DNA of 64,000 bases from Pseudomonas sp. efr-133-TYG-5 (GTDB taxonomy: Bacteria; Pseudomonadota; Gammaproteobacteria; Pseudomonadales; Pseudomonadaceae): assembly GCF_030209175.1 (NCBI RefSeq), contig NZ_JARVSM010000001.1, positions 2,542,001-2,606,000 on the forward strand, read 5' to 3'. The notes beneath the pieces are model-generated. The model was not told where the DNA came from, ran no database searches, and saw only the letters and a program-made list of their open reading frames with translations. The translations under genes were made by a program, and so were the position numbers. This document shows, one piece after another, positions 1-8,078 of this stretch (position 1 is the stretch's first letter; the number at the start of each line of letters is the position of its first letter).

Positions 1-1097
1 TGGACTCGGTGAGCCTGACCGTCAATGAAGGCGAAATCTGTGTGTTCCTCGGGCCATCGGGCTGTGGCAAAAGCACCACGCTGAAAATGATCAACCGCCT
101 GATCAAACCGACCTCGGGCAAGATCCTGATCAACGGCGAAGACACCACCGACCTCGACGAAGTGACCCTGCGTCGCAACATCGGCTACGTGATCCAGCAG
201 ATCGGCCTGTTCCCCAACATGACCATCGAAGAGAACATCGTCGTGGTGCCGAAACTGCTCGGCTGGGACAAACAGAAATGCCACGACCGCGCCCGCGAGC
301 TGATGAGCATGATCAAGCTCGAGCCCAAGCAGTATCTGCACCGTTATCCGCGCGAGCTGTCCGGTGGCCAGCAACAGCGTATCGGCGTGATCCGCGCTTT
401 GGCCGCCGATGCGCCGCTGCTGTTGATGGACGAGCCGTTCGGTGCGGTCGATCCGATCAACCGCGAGATGATCCAGAACGAGTTCTTCGAGATGCAGCGG
501 GCGCTGAACAAGACCGTGATCATGGTCAGCCACGACATCGACGAAGCGATCAAGCTCGGCGACAAGATCGCGATTTTCCGCGCCGGCAAACTGCTGCAGA
601 TCGATCACCCGGACACCCTGCTCGCGCACCCCGCGGACGACTTCGTCAGCAACTTCGTCGGCCAGGACAGCACCCTCAAACGCCTGCTGCTGGTGAAGGC
701 CGAAGACGCGGCGGATAACGCGCCGTCGGTGAGTCCGGAAACCCCGGTGGCCGATGCCCTGGAATTGATGGACGAACATGACCGCCGCTACGTCGTCGTC
801 ACCGACGGCGCGAACAAGGCGCTGGGTTATGTGCGCCGGCGCGACCTGCATCGCCAGGTCGGCACCTGCGCGCAGTACCTGCGCGAGTTCAACGCCACGG
901 CGGCGTACGACGAGCACTTGCGCATCCTGCTGTCGCGCATGTACGAGTTCAATCGAGCGTGGTTGCCGGTGATGGATGCCGAGCGGGTGTTCCTCGGCGA
1001 GGTGACGCAGGAGTCGATCGCGGCGTACCTGAGTTCGGGGCGCTCGCGCGGGATGAAGACCAGCATCGTCTCGCCAGCGGAAACGGCCCTGGCCTGA
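1..1097 (+). CDS. Osmoprotectant (glycine betaine/choline-type) ABC transporter ATP-binding subunit, 5' partial
   Basis: The reading frame is open from the first bases of the window, so the true start lies upstream and about 20-30 N-terminal residues are missing. Seen: Walker A GPSGCGKST, signature LSGGQQQR, Walker B LLLMDEP, the switch His in VSHDIDEA, then a C-terminal extension from about residue 235 that looks like a CBS-domain pair (a stretch ending YVVVTDG, then GYVRRRDL). An ABC ATPase followed by CBS domains is the OpuCA/ProV/OsmV arrangement of quaternary-amine importers, where the CBS module senses ionic strength. The partner permease and binding protein are outside the window. The exact substrate (betaine, choline or carnitine) cannot be told from this subunit. 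Confidence 0.88.
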   Translation, partial: DSVSLTVNEGEICVFLGPSGCGKSTTLKMINRLIKPTSGKILINGEDTTDLDEVTLRRNIGYVIQQIGLFPNMTIEENIVVVPKLLGWDKQKCHDRARELMSMIKLEPKQYLHRYPRELSGGQQQRIGVIRALAADAPLLLMDEPFGAVDPINREMIQNEFFEMQRALNKTVIMVSHDIDEAIKLGDKIAIFRAGKLLQIDHPDTLLAHPADDFVSNFVGQDSTLKRLLLVKAEDAADNAPSVSPETPVADALELMDEHDRRYVVVTDGANKALGYVRRRDLHRQVGTCAQYLREFNATAAYDEHLRILLSRMYEFNRAWLPVMDAERVFLGEVTQESIAAYLSSGRSRGMKTSIVSPAETALA

Positions 1098-1116
1098 TCC
1101 GGGCGCGATAACCCAC

Positions 1117-1142
1117 GGGCGGTGCCTGCCAGGGCACCGCCC
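1117..1142. terminator. Bidirectional terminator-like hairpin between convergent genes
   Basis: A perfect 10-bp stem (gggcggtgcc / ggcaccgccc) with a 6-base loop sits in the 53 bp between the two convergent stop codons. The T tract is poor on both sides, so termination strength is inferred from position. Confidence 0.6.
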
Positions 1143-1150
1143 GTCTGCGT

Positions 1151-2056
1151 TCAGGAAGCCACGCCCTGGTCGGCGGCGATGAATTCGAACTTCACCTCCT
1201 CCGCGGTGGTTTTCGGCAAGGTGATGCGAATGGCCGGAATCCACAGGCCGGTCTGCGTCTTGAAATCCACCTGGTCATACTGCGCGGCAGTCTTGCCGGT
1301 GTCATTGATGTAGAACACCGCTTCGATCGGCAGCACTTTGCCCAGATCCTGGCCCCACTTCTCCAGACGGAATTCGTTCTGCGTGGAGAAGGCAAACGCG
1401 CCGCCCTGCCCCTGGGCCTTGAGCCCTTCGTTGAAAGCCGTGGTCGCGCCCTGATTCAACACGTCGCGCACATCGAATCCACACAGATTTCCATATTTCC
1501 CCGGTTGCTGGTTGTAGTGGACCAGGTATTGCGCGGCTGTCGTTATTCCCTGGGACTGACACGGCACGCTGCTGGGCACGCCTGCCGATTGCCCGCAGCC
1601 CTTGTTGTCGCGAGAAGTGGTTGCGCCATCGACCGGAAAGAAACAGAGGATTTCCGGTTCAAGCGTTCCGTCAGGGGCATAGAAGTACGGATGAAAGATG
1701 AAGCCATTGTTGTAACCGAATACCAACTTGCTGAACTTGGCATCTTTGCGCAAATAGGAAAAAGAAACCCCAGTGGACGTCGGATTGGGATTCCAGAAAT
1801 GGAACTGCGTGGAATGCTGGGTCGCCCGCAACAACACACCGCTGCACAGGAACGGCGGCGCGCCCGGGTTGGCCCGGCACATGGCGATGGTGTTGTTATA
1901 GGTTTCCGTCAGGTACCCGGCGACTTCCGGCCCGCTGGCGTTGAGCTTGTGCCTGGGTGCCGCGGACTCGACGGACGATAGTACGGGCGGCGGCGCTTGC
2001 TCAGTTGCACAGCCGGATACCAGTAACGCAATCAATAACATCAACCATCTGTTCAT
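1151..2056 (-). CDS. Secreted lipoprotein resembling halovibrin-type proteins
   Basis: 301 residues from the ATG at 2056, which has a GGGAG Shine-Dalgarno about 10 bases upstream; a start at 2101 is possible but would put extra residues before the signal peptide. The N terminus is a lipoprotein signal peptide (MNRW, hydrophobic core, lipobox VSGC). The mature part has six cysteines, enough for three disulfides, and aromatic-rich segments such as FSYLRKDAKFSKLVFGYNNG and a late WIPAIRITLP. From memory this resembles Pseudomonas proteins annotated halovibrin HvnA, named after the secreted NAD-glycohydrolase/ADP-ribosyltransferase of Vibrio fischeri. I see no decisive catalytic motif, so the function is tentative. 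It is a single gene convergent with the ABC ATPase. Confidence 0.72.
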   Translation of the reverse strand: MNRWLMLLIALLVSGCATEQAPPPVLSSVESAAPRHKLNASGPEVAGYLTETYNNTIAMCRANPGAPPFLCSGVLLRATQHSTQFHFWNPNPTSTGVSFSYLRKDAKFSKLVFGYNNGFIFHPYFYAPDGTLEPEILCFFPVDGATTSRDNKGCGQSAGVPSSVPCQSQGITTAAQYLVHYNQQPGKYGNLCGFDVRDVLNQGATTAFNEGLKAQGQGGAFAFSTQNEFRLEKWGQDLGKVLPIEAVFYINDTGKTAAQYDQVDFKTQTGLWIPAIRITLPKTTAEEVKFEFIAADQGVAS

Positions 2057-2429
2057 CGCCTTTGACTCCCGAGCGTTCGGCTTTACCTGAAAAAAAGGCA
2101 AAGCCCGGCCCAGGCCGCGATGAACAAGCGATGCGTCTGCGCAACGCGATCACGTTCAATCGGGCCTATGGTCTGCAACTTCCAGGATTCGCCACCAGGA
2201 TTACCTTAATCAGCCGTCCGCTGCTTGGCACCTGTCAGAAATTACAGTCCGCAGGGGCTTCTCGATACTGATTCGAAATTAAAAAGCGTGCAGTTATTTC
2301 AGCGCAGTGGCGCGGCCACTCACCGGCAAAATCTCGGCTGGGGGAACATCAGCCTGTCATGTCGGTCGGTTACATCAGTGACTGAACGCTACCGCACGAC
2401 GGAAGCGTGCAAAAACGCGACATTTTTAG

Positions 2430-2458
2430 TTGATCTCGCGCCCCTCACGCCCTAAAGT
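2430..2458 (+). promoter_or_regulatory. Putative sigma-70 promoter for a short transcript upstream of speC
   Basis: TTGATC at 2430-2435 and TAAAGT at 2453-2458 with exactly 17 bp spacing. Transcription would start near 2465. The -10 matches only 4 of 6 consensus positions. Confidence 0.4.
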
Positions 2459-2464
2459 TCGCGC

Positions 2465-2556
2465 CGAACGTCCATGCTGGAAACGATCCATCCGGCTCAA
2501 GTACTGACGACGAGACAGCAAGGCCAAGGGCAGCGCCGCCGCCCATGGCCTTTTTG
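2465..2556 (+). ncRNA. Candidate small RNA or attenuated speC leader (about 90 nt)
   Basis: The segment starts just after a sigma-70-like promoter and ends in an intrinsic terminator: arms 2521-2531 and 2541-2551 pair with one A-A mismatch around a 9-base loop, followed by a run of T to 2555. The only ORF in it begins at the ATG at 2474, runs through the terminator, and has no coding-like composition. It could be a free small RNA, or a premature-termination leader of speC, whose start is 106 bp beyond the T run. I recognise no known RNA family. Confidence 0.42.
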
Positions 2557-2661
2557 CTTTCGGCGACATGCCTTGGGAAGTAGGCGAACCAAAGTGGGGA
2601 TACGGAGGACGTTCATTTGCACCCATTGTTTTTACGAGTTTGCCCATAGGAGCTCCCAAGT

Positions 2662-3825
2662 ATGTCGATCCAGGTCGAAGATTATTTCGCGCGCGACACC
2701 TTTCAGAAAATGAAGGCGTTCGCCGACAAACAGGAAACCCCGTTCGTGGTGATCGACACTGCGATGATCGCCCAGGCCTACGATGACCTGCGCGCCGGTT
2801 TCGAATTCGCCAAGGTCTACTACGCGGTCAAGGCCAACCCGGCCGTCGAGATCATCGACCTGCTCAAAGAAAAGGGCTCGAGCTTCGACATCGCCTCGAT
2901 CTATGAGCTGGACAAAGTCCTCAGCCGTGGCGTCAGCCCGGATCAGATCAGCTACGGCAACACCATCAAGAAATCCAAGGACATCCGCTACTTCTACGAG
3001 AAGGGCGTGCGCCTGTTCGCCACCGACTCGGAAGCCGACCTGCGCAACATCGCCAAGGCGGCACCGGGCGCCAAAGTCTACGTGCGCATCCTCACCGAAG
3101 GCTCGACCACTGCCGACTGGCCACTGTCGCGCAAGTTCGGCTGCCAGACCGACATGGCCATGGACCTGCTGATCCTCGCCCGTGACCTGGGCCTGGTACC
3201 GTACGGCATCTCGTTCCACGTCGGTTCGCAGCAGCGCGACATCAGCGTCTGGGACGCGGCGATCGCCAAGGTCAAAGTGATCTTCGAGCGCCTGAAGGAA
3301 GAAGACGGCATCCACCTCAAGCTGATCAACATGGGCGGTGGCTTCCCGGCCAACTACATCACCCGCACCAACAGCCTGGAAACCTATGCCGAGGAAATCA
3401 TCCGTTTCCTCAAGGAAGACTTCGGTGACGACCTGCCGGAAATCATCCTCGAGCCGGGCCGTTCGCTGATCGCCAACGCCGGCATCCTGGTCAGTGAAGT
3501 GGTGCTGGTCGCGCGCAAATCGCGCACCGCGGTCGAGCGCTGGGTGTACACCGACGTGGGCAAGTTCTCCGGCCTGATCGAAACCATGGACGAAGCGATC
3601 AAGTTCCCGATCTGGACCGAGAAGAAAGGCGAGATGGAAGAAGTAGTGATCGCCGGTCCGACCTGCGACAGCGCCGACATCATGTACGAGAACTACAAGT
3701 ACGGCCTGCCGCTGAACCTGGCGATCGGTGATCGCCTGTACTGGCTGTCGACCGGTGCATACACCACCAGCTACAGCGCCGTCGAGTTCAATGGCTTCCC
3801 GCCGCTGAAGTCGTTCTACGTGTAA
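2662..3825 (+). CDS. speC: Ornithine decarboxylase (fold type III, PLP-dependent)
   Basis: 387 residues, the length of P. aeruginosa SpeC (PA4519). It decarboxylates ornithine to putrescine, the first step of one polyamine route; some homologues also take lysine. The alanine-racemase-like barrel carries the PLP lysine K57 in YAVKANP, the phosphate-binding GGGFP and EPGR motifs, HVGSQ, and the C-terminal catalytic-cysteine motif CDSAD that completes the active site across the dimer. The ATG is set by AGGAG at 2648-2652. It is monocistronic, with a strong terminator immediately after. In P. aeruginosa it also lies near the piu genes, which supports the assignment. Confidence 0.95.
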   Translation: MSIQVEDYFARDTFQKMKAFADKQETPFVVIDTAMIAQAYDDLRAGFEFAKVYYAVKANPAVEIIDLLKEKGSSFDIASIYELDKVLSRGVSPDQISYGNTIKKSKDIRYFYEKGVRLFATDSEADLRNIAKAAPGAKVYVRILTEGSTTADWPLSRKFGCQTDMAMDLLILARDLGLVPYGISFHVGSQQRDISVWDAAIAKVKVIFERLKEEDGIHLKLINMGGGFPANYITRTNSLETYAEEIIRFLKEDFGDDLPEIILEPGRSLIANAGILVSEVVLVARKSRTAVERWVYTDVGKFSGLIETMDEAIKFPIWTEKKGEMEEVVIAGPTCDSADIMYENYKYGLPLNLAIGDRLYWLSTGAYTTSYSAVEFNGFPPLKSFYV

Positions 3826-3843
3826 ATGCTGCGGCCGTAACGC

Positions 3844-3874
3844 AAAAAGCCCATGACGAGTCATGGGCTTTTTT
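3844..3874 (+). terminator. Intrinsic terminator of speC
   Basis: A 13-bp A/T-ended stem (arms 3844-3856 and 3861-3873, GC core agcccatga/tcatgggct) with loop cgag, followed by T residues. Confidence 0.92.
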
Positions 3875-3893
3875 ATATGTCGATGCAATCCAT

Positions 3894-3977
3894 TGTGGCA
3901 GCGCTTGCTCACGAATTCGGTGGGCAAGTGCGGATGATAACTGACACAACGCCTTCGCGAGCAAGCCCGCTCCCACA
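3894..3977. repeat. REP pair (inverted, BIME-like)
   Basis: Two oppositely oriented copies of the P. fluorescens-type REP, core tgtgggagcgggcttgctcg: a degenerate one at 3894-3915 and a near-consensus one, reverse-complemented, at 3954-3977. It lies between two convergent genes. A related pair is found at 12331-12420. Confidence 0.85.
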
Positions 3978-3982
3978 GGGGT

Positions 3983-4741
3983 CTATGCAGTGTGGCTTAA
4001 CTCATCGGCGCGAAGCTGATATCTGCATGCCATCCCCTGAATTCTGCAATCTGCCGCACTGAGCAGTGTTTGACTCGCCACCCGCAGGAAATTCAGGTTG
4101 CCGCCGACAAGGGCTTTTTCAAGCCAATCGACGGCCTCATCAATCCGTCCCTCGGCCGCCAACACCGCCGCAAAACTGAACTGCCCACGAAAGTCGCCGC
4201 CCTCGGCCGAACGCCGATACCACTGACGCGCCGCGACCGGATCCGCCGGGCACGCCTGCCCTTCTTCCAGATAGCGCCCCAGCAGGTTCATCGACTTCGC
4301 ATGGCCCGATTCAGCCGCGCGCCGATACAGCGCCAGCGCCTGCCGATGATCCACCGCCACCCCGCGCCCGGTCGCCAGCAGATTGGCCAGGTTGTACATC
4401 GCCCAGTCCAGCCCTGCCTCGGCGGCGACTCGATAATGCTCGGCAGCACGCGAGGCATCCGCCGCGCATCCCCAGCCATGTTCATGACAACGTCCGAGCA
4501 TGTTGCGCGCCATCCGATGCCCGCGCCCGGCCGCGATGCCGAACCAGCGCAGCGCCAGCGGTTGATCCTGGGCGATGCCGTGGCCGTCGAGCAGGATCTG
4601 TCCAAGCAACGCCTGCGCTTCGATTTCGCCCTCACCCGCCGCCAGCAGAATCGCCTGGGCCGCGCGCGCGGGGCTTTCTGCGAGCATGGCGCGAAGTTGC
4701 TCGACGCTGAGGACTTCCTCGCGACGCAGTTGGAAACTCAT
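3983..4741 (-). CDS. Sel1-repeat (TPR-like) protein downstream of piuC
   Basis: 252 residues from the ATG at 4741, which overlaps the piuC stop codon as ATGA; the frame stays open further upstream only because it runs antisense-free through piuC. Seen: tandem 36-residue Sel1-like repeats with the A.Y.LA..L..G.GV..D...A..W.R.AAE.G pattern, for example near residues 95-205. Sel1 proteins are helical solenoids that act as protein-interaction scaffolds. There is no signal peptide, so it is probably cytosolic. Overlap with piuC implies translational coupling and iron control. It corresponds by position to P. aeruginosa PA4516. The partner is unknown. Confidence 0.85.
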   Translation of the reverse strand: MSFQLRREEVLSVEQLRAMLAESPARAAQAILLAAGEGEIEAQALLGQILLDGHGIAQDQPLALRWFGIAAGRGHRMARNMLGRCHEHGWGCAADASRAAEHYRVAAEAGLDWAMYNLANLLATGRGVAVDHRQALALYRRAAESGHAKSMNLLGRYLEEGQACPADPVAARQWYRRSAEGGDFRGQFSFAAVLAAEGRIDEAVDWLEKALVGGNLNFLRVASQTLLSAADCRIQGMACRYQLRADELSHTA

Positions 4742-5418
4742 ACCTCGACCCAGCGCCGCAGCAGGTTGTGATAGGTGCCGGTGAGGCGGATCAGCGAAGG
4801 GTGATCCGGCAGGTCTTGCGTCAGTTGCTGAATCGCCCCGTCCATCTCGAATAGCAAGGCACGCTGGCTGTCTTCGCGCACCAGGCTCTGCGTCCAGAAG
4901 AACGAGGCATAACGCGCGCCACGGGTGACCGCGTTGACTTTGTGCAGGCTGGTGCCGGGGTACAGCACCATATCGCCGGCGGGCAGTTTCACCCGCTGGG
5001 TGCCGAAGGTGTCCTGGATCTCCAGTTCGCCGCCGTCGTAATCCTCGGGCTCGCTGAAAAACAGCGTGGCCGACAGATCGGTGCGCACCCGCTCGATGCT
5101 GCCCTTGGGCTGGCGCACGGCGTTGTCGACGTGGAAATCGAAACTGCCGCCCGCCGTGTAGCAGTTGAGCAACGGCGGGAACACCTTGTGCGGCAGCGCG
5201 GCGGACATGAACAGCGGGTTGTTCCACAGCCGTTCGAGCATCGCCGCACCGATTTCCTTGGCCAGCGGATGACCTTCCGGCAGTTGCAGATTGTGCTTGG
5301 CCTTGGCCGATTGATAGCCGGCGGTGATCTTGCCATCGGCCCAGTCAGCCTGCTCCAGCGCCTGGCGGATGCGCTGCACTTCGTCTTTCTCGAACAGCGC
5401 GGGAATGTGCAGCAGCAT
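4738..5418 (-). CDS. piuC: PKHD-type Fe(II)/2-oxoglutarate hydroxylase PiuC
   Basis: 226 residues, the family length, starting at the ATG at 5418 rather than the longer upstream frame. The jelly-roll dioxygenase residues are visible: iron ligands H96 and D98 (FHVDN) and H159 (SLHKV), with R169 as the expected 2-oxoglutarate-binding arginine. It is thought to be a cytosolic hydroxylase linked to siderophore use; its substrate is not established. A Fur box lies 34 bp upstream. The gene is divergent from the receptor piuA and coupled to the Sel1 gene. Confidence 0.93.
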   Translation of the reverse strand: MLLHIPALFEKDEVQRIRQALEQADWADGKITAGYQSAKAKHNLQLPEGHPLAKEIGAAMLERLWNNPLFMSAALPHKVFPPLLNCYTAGGSFDFHVDNAVRQPKGSIERVRTDLSATLFFSEPEDYDGGELEIQDTFGTQRVKLPAGDMVLYPGTSLHKVNAVTRGARYASFFWTQSLVREDSQRALLFEMDGAIQQLTQDLPDHPSLIRLTGTYHNLLRRWVEV

Positions 5419-5451
5419 GGCAAAGTCACCTGATGGCAAAGAGGCGGCAAT

Positions 5452-5470
5452 GGTATTGATTCTTATTGAC
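5452..5470. promoter_or_regulatory. Fur box in the piuC-piuA divergent region
   Basis: ggtattgattcttattgac matches 14 of 19 positions of the consensus GATAATGATTCTCATTATC, and it sits just upstream of piuC. A weaker A/T-rich candidate lies around 5560-5580 closer to piuA. Iron-replete Fur is expected to repress both directions; a fur gene is itself in this window at 57188-57592. Confidence 0.75.
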
Positions 5471-5624
5471 TGTGTAAAACCCGCGTGACGAATGAAACGG
5501 CAAAAACCGTAAGGACAAATTGTAAAGAATGTAAATTCAATGCAGATAGCAATGTTTCGCAATTGATACGAATACCTGTTTACCCTATATTCCGCGACCT
5601 CAAATCCTTGGGGAGGGGAATCCA

Positions 5625-7946
5625 ATGTCACGTCAACCCGTACAATTGCCGGTCAGTTCACCACGTCTGCTCGCCTCTGCAATCGGCATGGCCATCACCG
5701 CCGGCTCCGCAGGCCACATGGTGTTCGCCGCTGAAAAGACCGACAGCAAAGCCTCCGGCAATGCCATCGCCCTGGACGCCACCGCCATCACCGGCGAAGC
5801 CCAGGACTCGACGTCCTACCAGGTCGAGAAAGCCTCCTCGCCCAAGTACACCGCGCCGCTGGTCGACACCCCGCGCTCGGTCACCGTCATTCCGCAACAA
5901 GTGCTCAAAGACACCGGCGCCCTGAACATGCAGGACGCGCTGCGCACCGTGCCAGGCATCACCTTCGGTGCCGGTGAGGGTGGCAACCCGCAGGGCGACC
6001 GGCCGTTCATCCGCGGCTTCGACGCCCAGGGCGACACTTACCTCGACGGCGTGCGCGACACCGGTTCGCAGAGCCGCGAAATCTTCGCCGTGGAAAACAT
6101 CGAAGTCAGCAAGGGCCCGAACTCGGCCATCGGCGGTCGCGGCGCAGCTGGCGGCAGCATCAACCTGGTGAGCAAGAAAGCGCACCTGGGCAACTCGTTC
6201 GACGGTGGCTTCACCTGGGGCTCCGACCAGACCCAGCGTTACACGATGGATGGCAACTACCAGTTCAGCGACACCGCCGCTGGCCGTCTCAACCTGATGA
6301 GCCACGAGAGCAACGTCGCCGGTCGCGACAAGGTCGACTACGACCGTTGGGGCATCGCGCCGTCCCTGGCCTTCGGCCTGGGCACCGACACCCGCGTCAA
6401 CCTCGATTACTACCATCTCGAAAGCAATGACACGCCGGATTCGGGCATCCCTTACACGATTCCTGCCGGTGGTTCGGCTGCGCGCACCAAGTCCAACCCG
6501 GACAAGCCGTACGCCGGCGGCGATCACAGCAACTTCTACGGTCTGGATCGCGACTTCCGCAAGGGCCGTACCGACACCGCGACCTTCGCCATCGAGCATG
6601 ACCTGAGCGACTCGCTGACCATCAAGAACACCCTGCGTCACGGCACCAGCATGCAGGACTACATCCTGACCCAGCCGGACGACAGCAAAGGCAACGTCAA
6701 CAACGGCACAGTGTGGCGTCGTGCGAACACGCGGGTGAGCAACACCGAAACCACCACCAACCAGACCGACCTGTTCGGCACCTTCTACCTCGGCGGTTTC
6801 AAGAACAGCTTCTCCACCGGTGTCGAGTACACCCGCGAGGAAAGCAGCAAATCTTCGTACAACGTCAACACCGACACCACGCCGCGCACCAGCGCCGCGA
6901 CCACCAACTGCACACCGTCGATGATCGGCGCCTCGAGCGGCTACAACTGCACCTCGCTGGCAAACCCGAACCCGAACGATCCGTGGAACGGCGCGATCTC
7001 GCGCAACTACGCCGGCACCGACACCCAGTCCGATACCTACGCGCTGTATGCGTTCGACACCCTGGAGCTGTCCGAGCAATGGCTGGTGAACATGGGCTTG
7101 CGTTACGACCACTTCGAAACCGGCTACAAGACTTACACCAACGCTGGCACCACCACCTCCAGAGGTTCGGACACCAGCGAGTTCGTCACCGGTCAGTTCG
7201 GCATCGTCTACAAGCCGGCGGAAAACGGCAGCATCTATGCGTCCTATGCCACCTCCGCCACACCGCCGGGCAACACCCTGGGTGAAGGTCAGGAAGGCAA
7301 CCCGCTGGGCGGCACGCCGGATCGTAACGGCAACCTGCTCAAGAGCGACATGGAGCCGGAAACCACCAAGAACTACGAAATCGGTACCAAGTGGGATCTG
7401 CTGAACGATCGCCTGTCGCTGACCGCCGACATCTTCCGCACCGAGAAAGAAAACGCTCGTGTCCAGGTTGATACCACCTCGTACGAAAACGCCGGCAAGA
7501 CTCGTGTACAAGGTATCGAGTTGTCCGCCAGCGGCAAGATCACCGACAAGTGGCAAGTGTTCGCCGGTTACGCCTACATGGACAGCGAACAGGTTGACGG
7601 TGGTGACCTGCCGGCCAACAAGGCCAACAACGGCAACGAGCTGCCCAACACGCCGAAAAACAGCGCCAGCCTGTGGACGACCTATCAGGTCACGCCGAAG
7701 CTGACCATCGGTGGTGGTGCGTTCTATGTCGACGACGTTTTCGGCAGCGTGGCCAACACCACCATGGTCGATTCCTATGTGCGTTACGACGCGATGGCCG
7801 CCTACAAGCTGAGCAAGAACGTCGACCTGCAACTGAACGTGCAGAACCTGACCAACGAGATCTACTACGACAAGGCCTTCTCGACTCACTTCGCCAACCA
7901 GGCGGCGGGCCGTACGGCATTGCTGAGCACCAACTTCCACTTCTGA
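5625..7946 (+). CDS. piuA: TonB-dependent catecholate siderophore receptor (PiuA/Fiu type)
   Basis: 773 residues. An Ala-rich signal peptide ends at about residue 36 (VFAA before EKTD). The plug domain follows ([16 protein letters not shown], then PFIRGF and a YLDGVRD segment), then a 22-strand barrel ending in the outer-membrane signature aromatic terminus NFHF. It imports Fe(III)-catecholates with TonB energy; in P. aeruginosa PiuA is also the route for siderophore-conjugated beta-lactams. It is divergent from piuC across a Fur-controlled intergenic region and followed by a terminator and piuB. Confidence 0.93.
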   Translation: MSRQPVQLPVSSPRLLASAIGMAITAGSAGHMVFAAEKTDSKASGNAIALDATAITGEAQDSTSYQVEKASSPKYTAPLVDTPRSVTVIPQQVLKDTGALNMQDALRTVPGITFGAGEGGNPQGDRPFIRGFDAQGDTYLDGVRDTGSQSREIFAVENIEVSKGPNSAIGGRGAAGGSINLVSKKAHLGNSFDGGFTWGSDQTQRYTMDGNYQFSDTAAGRLNLMSHESNVAGRDKVDYDRWGIAPSLAFGLGTDTRVNLDYYHLESNDTPDSGIPYTIPAGGSAARTKSNPDKPYAGGDHSNFYGLDRDFRKGRTDTATFAIEHDLSDSLTIKNTLRHGTSMQDYILTQPDDSKGNVNNGTVWRRANTRVSNTETTTNQTDLFGTFYLGGFKNSFSTGVEYTREESSKSSYNVNTDTTPRTSAATTNCTPSMIGASSGYNCTSLANPNPNDPWNGAISRNYAGTDTQSDTYALYAFDTLELSEQWLVNMGLRYDHFETGYKTYTNAGTTTSRGSDTSEFVTGQFGIVYKPAENGSIYASYATSATPPGNTLGEGQEGNPLGGTPDRNGNLLKSDMEPETTKNYEIGTKWDLLNDRLSLTADIFRTEKENARVQVDTTSYENAGKTRVQGIELSASGKITDKWQVFAGYAYMDSEQVDGGDLPANKANNGNELPNTPKNSASLWTTYQVTPKLTIGGGAFYVDDVFGSVANTTMVDSYVRYDAMAAYKLSKNVDLQLNVQNLTNEIYYDKAFSTHFANQAAGRTALLSTNFHF

Positions 7947-7965
7947 TCGAAGAGGAAAGCCTCGG

Positions 7966-7995
7966 GCCCCGTTCATTCATTTGAGCGGGGCTTTT
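7966..7995 (+). terminator. Intrinsic terminator after piuA
   Basis: A 10-bp stem with one G-T pair (7966-7975 / 7982-7991), loop ttcatt and a T run. It separates piuA from piuB, so piuB either depends on read-through or has its own promoter in the following 80 bp. Confidence 0.85.
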
Positions 7996-8078
7996 GTGCG
8001 TAATAAAGAACGCTTCTCGATAACCCACGGCATAATGCGCGCCGTGATGACAATTTTCGTACGGACAAGGCGAGCGAC

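Larger units (their letters stand above)
2057..2661. other. 605-bp intergenic region upstream of speC
   Basis: No convincing protein gene. The part nearest the lipoprotein is comparatively AT-rich and should hold its promoter. The middle contains a promoter-like element (2338-2349) that recurs elsewhere in the window, then a sigma-70-like promoter at 2430-2458 and a strong intrinsic terminator at 2521-2555, which together outline a short transcript. The last 100 bp lead to speC. Confidence 0.7.

Noticed and set aside
5658..7976. 772-residue ORF antisense to piuA
   Set aside because: Shadow frame of a high-GC gene: Val/Gly/Arg-rich, no domain motifs and no ribosome site, while the plus strand encodes a full TonB receptor.
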